Below are positions 1 through 10,883 of a stretch of 64,000 nucleotides of DNA, piece by piece (position 1 is the first letter of the stretch; the number at the start of each line of letters is the position of its first letter). Under the pieces are notes generated by a model. That model did not search any database. It was not told where the DNA came from and was given only the letters and a program-made list of their open reading frames with translations. Source of the stretch: Pycnopodia helianthoides (lineage: Eukaryota; Echinodermata; Asteroidea; Forcipulatida; Asteriidae); the NCBI GenBank assembly GCA_032158295.1, contig CM063251.1:16443738-16507737 (forward strand), given 5' to 3'. A program made the position numbers and the translations under genes.

Positions 1-280
1 GAATAGCACAATTTTAACTGTATACAGTATAGGATACACTTTCCAAGTATTGTTTCAAGTTATATAGGCGGAATTAAATCAATGTTTGTCAACAGCTTAA
101 AAGAAAAAAAACCCCATTGTGAATAATTGGTACGATGAAATATCTGAACGTGCTGATTTTAGTCACACAGTAACGAGTCTATATGGTGCTTGCAGAATAG
201 TAATACTGGGAAATGTGTAATTAATACCGGTATACCGAGGAATAAAAAATACAAATAAATAAATACAAAAAAAGTGAACA

Positions 281-1150
281 ATTGTTGGTAGTTTAACTTT
301 GTAATTAGGTTACTTTTAACGTATAGAATTAACGTACACCGTTTTCCGTCAGACTGATAGTCGGGTACTTAAAATAAGTAATAATATCATTACGAATACT
401 AAAAGTATGGCTTCCTATAGTTGTCTTACCTTGGTTGACAAAAACTCGAGCAGTGACGTTGCAATTGTGTAAAATTCGTGTTGTCGTACACATTCACATA
501 GTATGACTCGTTTACGTGACTAGTGATACCATGGGACGCCGTAATACTCATGATGTCCAAGTTTTACTTACCCTTATTGACAGACACGCAGAACTTTGTT
601 CTTGAAGTGTTGCTGGTTGCAAAACTAATAATAAAGACTAAAAAATTGTTTTTTCAAAGATAAATCCAGTGGACTTCTAATGGGGTGTCGTATCATGTAA
701 CATCCAACTGGTCATACAGCAGTGTGTATCTTTGACAATATCGTTTAAATAGTAGTGACTGTTATTGTCTGTAGCATGTTTATGTTTTTGATATCTTTTT
801 GTTTAGAAGTAAGTAAGTTTTATATTGATTTTATACCAGTCGATTATGTCACCAGAAATCTATCGCTTGTAATACGTTGATTCAAACTGATTTTTGAAAG
901 CGTTATAAATCCTGAATCCTTAGTATGTGTTACTATTGTTATGATTTATATTTAGAAGTTTAATTCTTATTGTGTAAGAACTATATGTTTGTAAGTTTGG
1001 GAAGATCCCTTGTGTGTTGTCCAGAATTGTTGGTAGTTGAGCTTTGTAATTAGGTTACTTTTCACGTATCGAATTAACATACACCGTTTCCCGTCAGACT
1101 GATAGTCGGGTACTTAACATAAGTAATAATAGCATTACGAATACTAAAAA
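281..1150 (+). repeat. 125-bp direct repeat pair
   Basis: The sequence at 281-406 recurs at 1025-1150 with about 10 percent differences (both contain CCGTCAGACTGATAGTCGGG). The segment between them (about 901-1000) resembles 1431-1510 and 10041-10140, so this part is built from degraded local duplications. No gene is seen in 1-1790. Confidence 0.7.
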
Positions 1151-1796
1151 GTACTGAATTGAAGATATACGCGTATACTTAAAAACGATCTTGAAATGTA
1201 CACAGAGCAAATGCGTTTTTGGGTGAACACAATTTTACAATTTTATACTGTTTTGTAGAAAAAGGAAAGGTGCGAAATTGGTGCAACTGTAGATCTGCTA
1301 GGTGTGAAACTGTTCTTAGCGTAAAGTTCATAACAATTAACTTTTCCATTGTTGATAAACAAACCAATCGTATTAACATATAATGTGATCAAATTCAACA
1401 TTTTCTGCAAACTTTCATTTAAAACTTTATAAATCCTTTTATTCTTAGAATGTGTAACCATGATATGAAACTTTCATTTTTAATCATATATTATAAGAAC
1501 TCTGTTTTTGTAACGGGGAAAATGCAAAAGAAAAAAAATTATAATATAGAAAAAAGAAACAATAGTTTTTTCCATAAAAAATATACTCAAAATGCTTTGT
1601 TAATACTCTACCCATTTCTGTGGCCTTTTTTAGAGAGGTTTACTCAGCTTTTAGTCCAGTTCGTTAAAATTAGTTTTGTCACTACATGGCATTGATGAAA
1701 GAACACTGCACAGTGCAGTAATTATTTGAAACAGTCTGGTTCTTGTATGATAGTGCAGTTCACACTGCAATCACCACCAATAATATATTAAAAAAA

Positions 1797-2580
1797 CAGT
1801 TTGGTTCTTGTTATGATTTATTTGCATTCACAACTGCAATCACGCACTCACTTATAACTATACCTTATAACAAAACAGTTTGAGTTCTTGTTATGATTGA
1901 TTTGCATTCACAACTGCAATCACGCACTCACTTATACTATACCTTATAAACGTTTTTATAGAAACTAACAGACATAGATATATTTGTTGTTCTTGTTATG
2001 ATTGATTTGCATTCACAACTGCAATCACGCACTCACTTATAACTATACCTTATAACAAAACAGTTTGGTTCTTGTTATGATTGATTTGCATTCACAACTG
2101 CAATCACGCACTCACTTATAACTATACCTTATAACAAAACAGTTCACTTCTTGTTATGATTGATTTGCATTCACAACTGCAATCACGCACTCACTTATGA
2201 CTATACCTTAAAACAAAACAGTTTGGTTCTTGTTATGATTGATTTGCATTCACAACTGCAATCACGCACTCACTTATAACTATACCTTATAACAAAACAG
2301 TTTGGTTCTTGTTATGATTGATTTGCATTCACAACTGCAATCACGCACTCACTTATAACTATACCTTATAACAAAACAGTTCACTTCTTGTTATGATTGA
2401 TTTGCATTCACAACTGCAATCACGCACTCACTTATGACTATACCTTATAACAAACAGTTTGGTTCTTGTTATGATTGATTTGCATTCACAACTGCAATCA
2501 CGCACTCACTTATAACTATACCTTATAACAAAACAGTTTGGTTCTTGTTATGATTGATTTGCATTCACAACTGCAATCAC
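1797..2580 (+). repeat. 79-bp satellite-like tandem array
   Basis: Ten copies of a unit containing TTCTTGTTATGATTGATTTG, with starts at 1805, 1885, 1990, 2069, 2148, 2227, 2306, 2385, 2463 and 2542. The third unit follows a 25-bp insert. From 2069 onward a variant (GTTCACTTC with TTATGACTA) replaces the common form (GTTTGGTTC with TTATAACTA) every third unit, giving a 237-bp higher-order period. No coding potential. Confidence 0.92.
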
Positions 2581-2708
2581 ATAGTTTATATTTAAACTAT
2601 ACAGATTGTAAGGGTAATTAGAATATAGTAATTAATATGTTATAAGATAGTTGTGCATGTAGCGTTGATAACCTGCTGTTAAAGTTTTTAATGATCAATA
2701 CGTAGGTC

Positions 2709-2890
2709 TTTAAAGGGACATATCGCCTTCGGATTGGCGCTTTGGGCTATAATGAATATGGTTGGAAAGTTGTTTTTAAAGTAGACTATAATGATGCACA
2801 TAACATATCCCTTGAAATTGTGTGTTTTATGCGTGATTACACGACAAAACACGGTCCGCAATTTTGTAGAACCAAACTTTGACTCCACAA
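2709..2890 (+). repeat. dispersed MITE-like repeat, TTAAAGGGACA family
   Basis: Shares the core GGCGCTTTGGGCTATAA and the distal TTTTGTAGAACCAAA with a second copy at 35362-35560. Only one end is recognisable. Two copies with similar ends and different flanks suggest a mobile, non-autonomous element. Confidence 0.6.
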
Positions 2891-3427
2891 ATGGCGGACG
2901 GAATGTTCCGCTGGTTGCATTGCAAATGTATCTGTTTTAATCACTACTCACAAACTACATAACACTGTAGGTGCTTTTGTGTATGAACAACTCTGCTGTT
3001 GTTAATGCATGATGGTTATTCTTATTTTTAATAACGGTATTAATTGACACAAACAAAACAGCTGGCCAATTTGTTTTCTTCAAAAATGTGGATTAAATTT
3101 TTGAAAGCTTCTTATAATAATTCTTAAACGAAACGATTACAAAAACAAAACAAATGTTTGCTGATTCTAAAATCTGAGCTGCTGACATTCTTGTACCCTC
3201 CTTTCAATTGGAAGCGTGGACCAAGAAATACACCCTTCTCGGCACTATGCATTAAGGGAGCAGGGGTGATAGGCATACGGAGGGGTATATTATTGTCGTC
3301 AGTGTTTTTTTTTTTTCTTCTTCTTCTTTAAGTACTATGACTTATAAACGTCTCTGTGAAACACATTGCGACAATCAACAACAATTAACGTTTACCGAGC
3401 CATTTTTTTAACACCTCTCGTAAGTCT

Positions 3428-3433
3428 TTTATT
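3428..3433 (-). terminator. candidate polyadenylation signal, copy A
   Basis: AATAAA on the minus strand about 350 bases past the stop codon. The equivalent place in copy B reads ATTAAA, a weaker variant. Both are positional guesses. Confidence 0.3.
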
Positions 3434-3779
3434 TTCTTTCAGTTCATGTTAGTAACATTTGTAATGAGCACACACTGTTTGTTATTAACTAGTTTGTTAA
3501 GTTAGTATCATGTTTTATGCCAAGCCAATTAGAATAAATCTTCAATTTTCAGAAGAAAACAGATAGCGGTTATTGTTTTTGTCCATGTCACTGAAATGTT
3601 TTAATTCTGATGTTGCATTTAAAAGGTGGATTTTAAAGACTGCACGTTGAAACAAAGGTTGTGCTTGCCAAGCAGAATTTACTACAGAGATTGCGTATAA
3701 CGCTTCAGTCCAATGTTGTTGTTTTAATTTTAGGAGACACTATTAATGAAGAGCGGTTCGCATTCTGCATTATGGTCAT

Positions 3780-6700
3780 TTAGCAGAGTTCGTAAACTTC
3801 TTCATAGGAGCATCCTTCACTACAACACTCTTCGCTCAGACTTCTCTTCTCAATTCCCCTCTCCAGGAAGTTAGTGGCGTCTTCCTTCGTTTCCAAGAAA
3901 TCATCTATAGTATCGATCAATTAAACCAATCGATCAGTAGTTGTATTAGTGACCAGTGGACGAACGGACTGTGCAAGTCTCGCGCATCTTCAAACATCGG
4001 GACCCGTTAAAGTGTGTGAGTTTTATTCGTTCAAGCGTTAAAACAATGGGACCGAAGTGGTCCCAATAATGTTCGAATAGATCCCTTGCATTGGCCGCCA
4101 TCTTTGATGAAACGTGCACGCGTGAAGAGCTATCATTGGCTGAGAGTCGTGCTGAGCGCGTACACGCTCGTACGTTTCCATTGTTTTTCATCAAAATTGG
4201 TGGTCAGTGACGCCATGTGCAATCCATACGCTGAAGACTTGCATGGTCTATACTGTCTCAACAGATGGATTGCACATGACGTCATTGACCACCATCTTTG
4301 ATGAAAAACAACGGAAACCTGCACGCGTGTACGCGCCGCGCACGACTCTCAACCAATGATAGCTCTTCACGCGTGCACGTTTCATCAAAGATGGAGGCCA
4401 ATGCAAGGGGTCTATATTATTGATGGTTAAGCACCATCATGGGCGTATGGGGGGGGGGGGCCTCTCTAGTTAAAGGGGGCACAGGGGTTAATTTTACATA
4501 GCTAAATTATAAGTAACCATTTTCTAACACAGATTGAAAAGTCTTTTTGCTTTCTCTGTCCAGTCCTCCCCCCACACTTTTTTTTTAGCTTGCTGTACCC
4601 AAATTTTTTGCAGTTTTTCCCCTTAATTTGGAAGGGCAGTAATCCCGGACAGTACGCTATGGGCATCGGTCAGTTTCACCATTGCCATTCGTAACTCTGT
4701 GCTTCGTCTTATTGATAAGGATTAATAATGAGGGGGGGGGGAAACAATAATTTACCCGTGTAAAAGTAACCTCATAATTATCTTTAGTTCAGATCATATC
4801 TCAAACAAATTGATATCAAAAACTTTTAGTTTAGAGTATGCAGTGCATGATCTAGTTTGATGCAACACCAACATAATCTAGATTTAACATGGCGTAGTGC
4901 TGAACGAGCAACACCACTGCACAAACCGTGTTACCAACTCGTAAGACTAAATGAAAGATTCATTTGTGTTGTTTTTTTTACATACATGCATACCAAGTTG
5001 TTTTCGAACCAATTAAGCAGCCGACCAATTGACACCAGGTAACGCGGAAAAAAGCAAGTTCTTACTATGCGTCTTTTTAGTTGTTGCTATTGTTGTTGTT
5101 TTTAATTTATTATTTTATGTTATTATTATTATCTTTCATATGTACATATAAATCACTCTGCGCATGTATATGGTGTCATCTACAAGCAATCGTATCGGTC
5201 AGCTCCACGAAAGGCAAATTAATTATTCATACAAAACGTTTTGTCAAGTCGGCACACAATTGTAAAGAAAACCTTAAAGGTTGTTGTTTCTGTTTTTCGT
5301 GCCTTGACTTACGGTAAGACTCACCGTCTCTTAAGGTATGATGGGTACAGCTGCAAAGGGCCTCCTTCCTCTGCTCTAGGACGCTGCCGCACCAATAGTT
5401 AGTAGGAGAGCGCTTCATCACATCAGGGTTGTCCGCTCTGTGTGAACACAAGACACCCCGTGTTACTTATTGCATTCGGTGAATGTCTGAACACGGGATA
5501 CACAACACAGTGAAGAACCAACGGTTCTGCTCCACGGCCAGGGCACTTTGGTGATGTTGGAGTCTTCAGTGGGGTCTTTTTCAAAGAGGATGTGTTCGAC
5601 ATCGAGAACAGGGGCGTAAATCCCATCTCTTCAGTTATATTTATTTATTCAATTGTTTATTTCTCTGACTTACTGCGTTTGAAGCTATACAGCTTCATTT
5701 ATTTAGGATGCTTATCAAAAGAAACGTACAGTATACAATAAGTAATTAATGAGAAGTATATTTATATATTATTTATTTATTAATTTATCAGTTTGGTACA
5801 CACAGCTTCATTACAATGGAGATATGGCGGGGTAAAATCATACTTTTGCAACTCATATTTGAAGTATATATTTTTTTAACAGTTAAAACAAAAGTGAAAT
5901 AATTTTCTTTAAAAAAGAAGACAACAAACTTCTTTAAGCAGTTTTTATTTTTACTTTTATGATAAGCACCCCCAGGACACCAGATGAAACACTCCGGGAG
6001 ATATCTAGTGAACAGACTCAGAGGTTAAAGACAAACTACAGTAATATCGTAAAACGATTAAACAAATTATGGGTTTCAATCGGTACAAACTGGTTAGAGA
6101 GAGTTCTAAATCCTCCAGAGAACCGTTTCCATCTGAAACACTGTTAAACAAGAGGACATACTGTTTAAAAGATCCCACAGATCACCGATGCTTCTTTCGA
6201 ATAGCCACAACCAAAATAGGGTCGAAATGAAGAAGCACAGACAAACGTATGACGACCAATTTGCACGAAATTATTCACAGATTGTTTGTTCGTAAGTTAT
6301 AAAAAGAGAGTGGAACTGGAACGAAACCCATCCGAAAGAAGGACAAGGAAAAGGCAGAAGGAAATCGGATTACTGACTGGATACTTACAACACCTGTCGA
6401 AACTCTCTCACAAAACCACAGTGCTCAGATCCAACAGAAACGGGTTCATCAGGCTTCATGTTTTGCCTGCCATATACTGTAACAAAGATTCATAGCTCAA
6501 ATGTTCATTATTAAGATACTGTAGGAAGATGATTCTGATATATTTTTTTTAATTGTGCCTGTTATTCTATCTAAATTTCCCCACCGAAAGACAAATCTGT
6601 GATGGCCCTTATAACCAAACATCTTTATCTTGACATACTCTGACAGTATGTGCCAAATTTAATGCTTGTGTCATCAAAGACACAATTCCTCCGTAATTCT

Positions 6701-7476
6701 TCACATATCTGCCCCACTATTGAACCCTTACCCGTTAAATAAATTACCCATGACCATAACTTGTCACCTCTTTTTTTTTTTTTTTAAAGGTGTTATGATC
6801 ATAGCTGCTATATGCTGTAAGATTGCTTACTAATAGGAGTGAAGGTCACATGTTTTTTGTTTGTTTGCTTGTTTGTTGGGACATAATTTTCGATGAATTA
6901 TTGTGCATTTTGTCAAAATAGGATCGGGGCCATGGCAGTCCTGAAAGAAACGCCTATATAGATGAGATTAGATTAGATTAGATTAGATTTGTTTATTCAA
7001 CACAAAAGCATGAAAAGAGTTTTCCCAGTCAATAAAATACAAAAGCTCACAAATGTAATAGTAACAATTGCAATAAGCACAGATAATATAACAGAACAAC
7101 AAAAGTGTTTAAAAGCAGAAAATGCAACATACAAAAATGGAAAGGCATAACAAAGAAAACACAGCTTACGACAAGCCCATGGCCCCCAAATATAAATAAA
7201 TACTAAATAAACAAATATTAGTTAATATGAATAAATAAATAATAACAAAAAGAAATAAATAGTAATAATGATAGTTCAACAAGAAAACAATAACTAAACA
7301 CATAAAAATAAATCATTCATCTGGAAAAACAGTTGTTATTACTGTCTGATGGCTGACGGGAGAAAGGAATCACTGAACTGATTTGTGTTCATAGGTCGGT
7401 TCACTTGTTTTTTTTAAAACTCACCTTGACAGACGAAAGCAAGAGCCAAAGAAGTGAAAAGCAGCACACGATCCAT
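3780..7476 (-). CDS. insulin/relaxin-superfamily peptide precursor, copy A
   Basis: Four-exon model: 7425-7476 (signal peptide), 6639-6716 (propeptide, tentative), 5325-5435 (B chain), 3780-3904 (A chain and stop). All junctions are GT-AG and phase 1. Exon 1 reads MDRVLLFTSLALAFVCQ, a typical hydrophobic signal. Exon 3 has K-R followed by NYWCGSVLEQRKEALCSC, showing the B-chain hallmarks CGxxL and C-x11-C plus an additional C two residues later. Exon 4 has E-K-R followed by SLSEECCSEGCSYEEVYELC and stop, which is the A-chain CC-x3-C-x8-C pattern. The intron between B and A is phase 1 in the C-peptide, as in insulin genes. Predicted length is 121 aa (95 aa if exon 2 is skipped). The relaxin receptor-binding motif RxxxR is absent from the B chain, so insulin-like versus relaxin-like is unresolved. 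Predicted role: secreted hormone cleaved at dibasic sites. No clear dibasic site follows the B chain, so processing there may be monobasic. Confidence 0.86.
4077..4415. mobile_element. palindromic MITE (foldback), unit A
   Basis: Arms of about 150 bp form an imperfect inverted repeat around a short centre. Ends are ATAGATCCCTTGCATTGG and CCAATGCAAGGGGTCTAT. It encodes nothing convincing: open frames on both strands mirror each other because of the palindrome. It lies in the intergenic DNA downstream of the gene's promoter side and is present at the same site in unit B, so it predates the duplication. Confidence 0.75.
4438..4667. mobile_element. MITE-like repeat with GGGCGTA / TACGC ends (unit A)
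   Basis: Starts CATGGGCGTA with a long G tract and ends AGTACGCTATGGGC. The interior has TTTTGCTTTCTCT, a C tract and AATTTGGAAGGGCAG. The same layout occurs at 11543-11769 (duplicate) and, diverged, at 40402-40651. Confidence 0.55.
6639..6716 (-). other. tentative propeptide exon 2 of copy A insulin-like gene
   Basis: A 78-bp segment bounded by a CAATAG acceptor and a GTATGT donor, phase 1 on both sides, so it fits between the signal exon and the B-chain exon without changing frame. It encodes Q-I-C-E-E-L-R-R-N-C near its start. The third paralogue has an exon at the same position with the same acceptor hexamer and a matching C-x-x-L. If included, it adds three cysteines to the propeptide in copy A. 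Without it the gene still reads through, so it could be alternative or unused. Confidence 0.5.
6962..7330 (-). mobile_element. LINE-like 3' end with (AATCT)n tail, unit A
   Basis: A pentanucleotide tract (GATTA repeated on the plus strand) is followed by TTTGTTTATTCAACACAAA, which reads on the minus strand as a GAATAAA-containing 3' end with a microsatellite tail. This is the form of CR1/L2-type non-LTR retrotransposon ends. No reverse transcriptase is present. The copy at 14088-14394 is its duplicate. Confidence 0.45.
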
Positions 7477-7528
7477 GCATGTTCGATTTAGATTTCACAG
7501 TGAAGATCAATTCTAGCAGGGTGTCTGC

Positions 7529-7535
7529 TTTTATA
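7529..7535 (-). promoter_or_regulatory. TATA box of insulin-like copy A
   Basis: TATAAAA on the minus strand, about 53 bases upstream of the start codon. This leaves room for a short 5' UTR. The same motif sits at the same distance in copy B. Confidence 0.65.
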
Positions 7536-8001
7536 CAGTGCCGTTCGAAGAGAATCCTTTATTAGGTTATTCATGAGATGGTAAAATATGCAAACATTGA
7601 ATCATTAGTTTACGTATATGTAAGTTTGGTTGAAGTAATTCTCTTCGTGGTTTAGTTGGATCACTAATAGCTGAGCGATGTTCCCTCCTCCTCGAAGCAG
7701 ATATTATACGTTGTAAAATAAAATAAAGTTTGTTTGAGGAACACTGCTTATCGTTTACAATTAGTCAAATCAAATTTTCCCCTAAAAAAGAATTGGCTTC
7801 CATTTAAAGCAAGTTACTTTAGCTTTCTACGGTTTTTATTTTATACAACTGTTTTTTTTTTTTTTTTTTTTTTTTTTTGGGGGGGGGAGTGTTATTTCAA
7901 ATAGTCCAACACATATCGTCTGTTTGCCCGTATCCCCTGCAACAACGTATTCATCTAGTATATACATTATTGAAACATTTTGATAGTTACTCCCCAAAAC
8001 A

Positions 8002-8286
8002 CACTAAAGCCTCACCTTTTGGTGACCCATTTGAGGGAGATGCACCTCCGGGTCAGAATTGACCCGGTGCCTAGTCCCGTGGGGCCTGACAGACGTTTGG
8101 GTTAGTATGACCCAGAATCTGTGTTAAGATTACCCATAAATGGGTCAAACTTACGCAAAAGTGGAGTTAAAATCACAATTTTTAATTTTTTTAAAACCAG
8201 TTTCCGGGTAATTCTGACCCACAAATGGTTCAGGCCCCTTGGGACCAGGAGTCAAGGTCAATTCTGACCCAGGAGCTTTTAGAGTG
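8002..8286. mobile_element. GGGTCA/TGACCC element, unit A
   Basis: Ends CACTAAAGCCTC and GAGCTTTTAGAGTG form a TIR. The interior is packed with GGGTCA and TGACCC in both orientations. Related copies are at 16028-16311 (duplicate) and 62861-63294. Mobile nature is inferred from the TIR and three locations. Confidence 0.6.
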
Positions 8287-9252
8287 GCAACTTTGAAAGT
8301 GTTTTTTGCCCGTTTCCTCTAAATTAATACAGACATTTTTGATTTTGTGCGTGCATTCAAGATGAACAGAATCTGCTCGGTTGAACAAACAGTTATTAGC
8401 AAAGATAACATTTCACAAAAAGAAGCGACTTTTCAATCGATAATTGTAAATGACCTTTTAACCCCCTCCTAAATCACACCATCTCGAAAATCACAGGATT
8501 GCTTAATTTTCCATTTTCTTTAACACACTGGTCAGCTCATGCCATAAGATCGTTAGCTGGACCATGCCGCGCGTCCTAGGGGTTGTCAATCAACATGGGA
8601 CAATGGTTTGGTTAGAAAGGGCAGGACGAAACTCTGCCAGCATCTTTTGTGTACGAGATCGGTCTGTAAAATTGTCTGTCAACTGTCAACATTAGATGAA
8701 CAGAATTATACAAATTAATTAATCAAGCAAAAAACATGAAGTTTACCCAGGCAATACCTGTACATGTAAACAACACACTTGTTATCTCAGGGAAAAAGCT
8801 TGGAGGCATGTGCTGACATTGTAAGAAAGTTACGTTTATCCCAATTAATAGGTGCCGCGTTTGAGGGTTTTAAAATAGCCCTGCCAAATAGTTATTCTTC
8901 ATTGAATTAACAATTTAACGCTTCTGAAGTTTATCATTCCAATAAAAAAGAAGTTGGATACCAATCAGTAAATCGACTGGCAGTCATTATACTTGTCCCT
9001 GAACTTCCCTGAAGAACTGTATTTAACGGTACCCATTATTCATTATGCTGGTTTGATAGTTAAAATTTAACCTTTACTTATAATGGCCGTGTTTCAAAGA
9101 AGGGTGAGATTAAATGAAACTGGTGCACAAGCATGGATCAAGTGCAAGACTAAAGGGTACGCTTTGCACGCTGTTTTGCTTAAAGGAGAGAGGGCAGATT
9201 CACACTTCCCAGGAGGCATTAGACACACAAGTTTTGTATCAACATGATGATA

Positions 9253-9628
9253 TTAAAGGCAAAGTATACCTTTGGTTTTTGTACCGTTCGATTGTTTTAA
9301 TCCTCTATAAATGTAGATATAATATAATAAAACTAACCTGTGAAAGTTTCATTTCAAAAGGTGGTAGCGTTTTTGAGATATCGCCCAAAGTTTGGAGCGG
9401 TTATGTCCACACATGAAGAATAATCCCTCATAGGAAGACACAATCTGAGAAACGTTTCTGACAGAAACGTTTCTCAAAGCTGACATCTTTTTCCATATCC
9501 ACATCATTTTGAAATGAAATATTTCTCCAAATGCTTTATACTATCGAAAGTTGCTGTACTTCTAACCAAGTAAGTTTTGATTGCCTTTAATTGGCTGAGT
9601 GATTACCAATCGTGTACCTTCCCTTTAA
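9253..9628. mobile_element. MITE, TTAAAGGCA...TGTAC family
   Basis: Ends TTAAAGGCAAAGTATACCTT and ACCAATCGTGTACC...CCCTTTAA form a TIR. The interior (AACCTGTGAAAGTTTCA, GAAACGTTTCT hairpin) matches 61896-62291 along most of its length. A truncated inverted copy begins at 16806. There is no coding sequence. Confidence 0.72.
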
Positions 9629-10883
9629 GGCCGGGTAAAGCCATTTGATGCGCATATATTCCCCTTGCATCACACAACCCCAGGGACTTAAAGTTGATGT
9701 TCAGTTCCTTCAAGCTTGTGTTAATAAAAGATTGTGTATTTCAATCGGTAAAACGAAAGACTCACGACTGATTTCAAGGATACGAATGTCCGTTTACCAT
9801 CATTTATTCACTGTAATCCCATTGCAGCCCACCTTGAGCTAAACTGGGACGTTGGGCGAAAGTGACGTCAACAGTCAGGTGGATAAGGTGCCGAAAGAGT
9901 AAAGGTGTGCTTCTAACAGGTGCAGAAACAATGAAACGAAACGAATTCAAAGAACAGTACAGCCATGCTGATGCTTTAAATGGACAAAGTAAGAGCGAGG
10001 AACTTCTTCCTATCGCAAAAACGCGCGAACAATTTAACTAGAAACGTTATCAATCCTTGAATCCTTAGTATGTGTTACCATTGTTATGATTTATTTTGAG
10101 AAGTTTGATATCTTATTATGTAAGAACTATATGTTTGAAAGTTGTTTTGGGGTAAATGAGAGAATGAAAAAAAAAACCCAAAACCCAAACAAACAAAACT
10201 CAAAAAAGGCTTCTTATTAATAATTCTCAAACGAAACGATTACGAAAAACAAATGTTTGCTGATTTCAAAAATCTGAGCTGCTGACATTCTTGTACCATC
10301 CTTTCAATTGGAAGCGTGGACCAAGGAATACACCCTTTTCGGCACTATGCATTAAGGGAGCAGGGGTGATAGGCATACGGAGGGGTATATTATTGTCTTC
10401 AGTGTTTTTTTTTCTTCTTCTTCTTCTTCTTCTTTAAGTACTATGACTTATAAACGTCTCTGTGAAACACATTGCGACAATCAACAACAATTAAAGTTTA
10501 CCGAGCCATTTTTTTAACACCTCTCATAAGTCTTTAATTTTCTTTCAGTTCATGTTACGTAACATTTGTAATGAGCACACACTGTTGTTATTAACTAGTT
10601 TGTTAAGTTAGTATCATGTTTTATGCCAAGCCAATTAGAAATAAATCTTCAATTTTCCGAATAAAAACGAACAACGGTTATTGTTTTGTCCATGTCACTG
10701 AAATGTTTTAATTCTTATGTTGCATTTAAAAGGTGGATTTTAAAGACTACACATTGAAACAAAGGTTGTCCTTTCCAAGCAAAATTACTACAGAGATTGC
10801 AAACAACGTTTTAGTCCAATGTTGTTGTTTTAATTTTAGGAGACACTATGCAAAGAGCGGTTTGCATTCTGCATTAAAGTCAT

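Larger units (their letters stand above)
3107..9185. repeat. segmental tandem duplication, unit A
   Basis: Nearly all of this block recurs in the same order at about 10208-16815. It includes the whole insulin-like gene, a palindromic MITE, a LINE 3' end and the GGGTCA element. Identity is high (long runs without mismatch in exons and MITE), with scattered indels. Roughly 0.5 kb at 8340-8790 has no counterpart in unit B. Confidence 0.92.

Noticed and set aside
1797..2580. CRISPR-like array
   Set aside because: The repeats are contiguous 79-bp units without unique spacers, in an animal genome.
3946..4324. Three overlapping open frames of 63-82 codons on both strands, repeated at 11050-11428
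   Set aside because: They lie in the palindromic MITE; the two strands mirror each other and no family motif is present.
5423..5626. 67-codon minus-strand frame upstream of the B-chain exon, and its copy at 12556-12759
   Set aside because: It is in a different frame from the B chain, spans the intron acceptor and has no signal peptide. It is an intronic chance frame.
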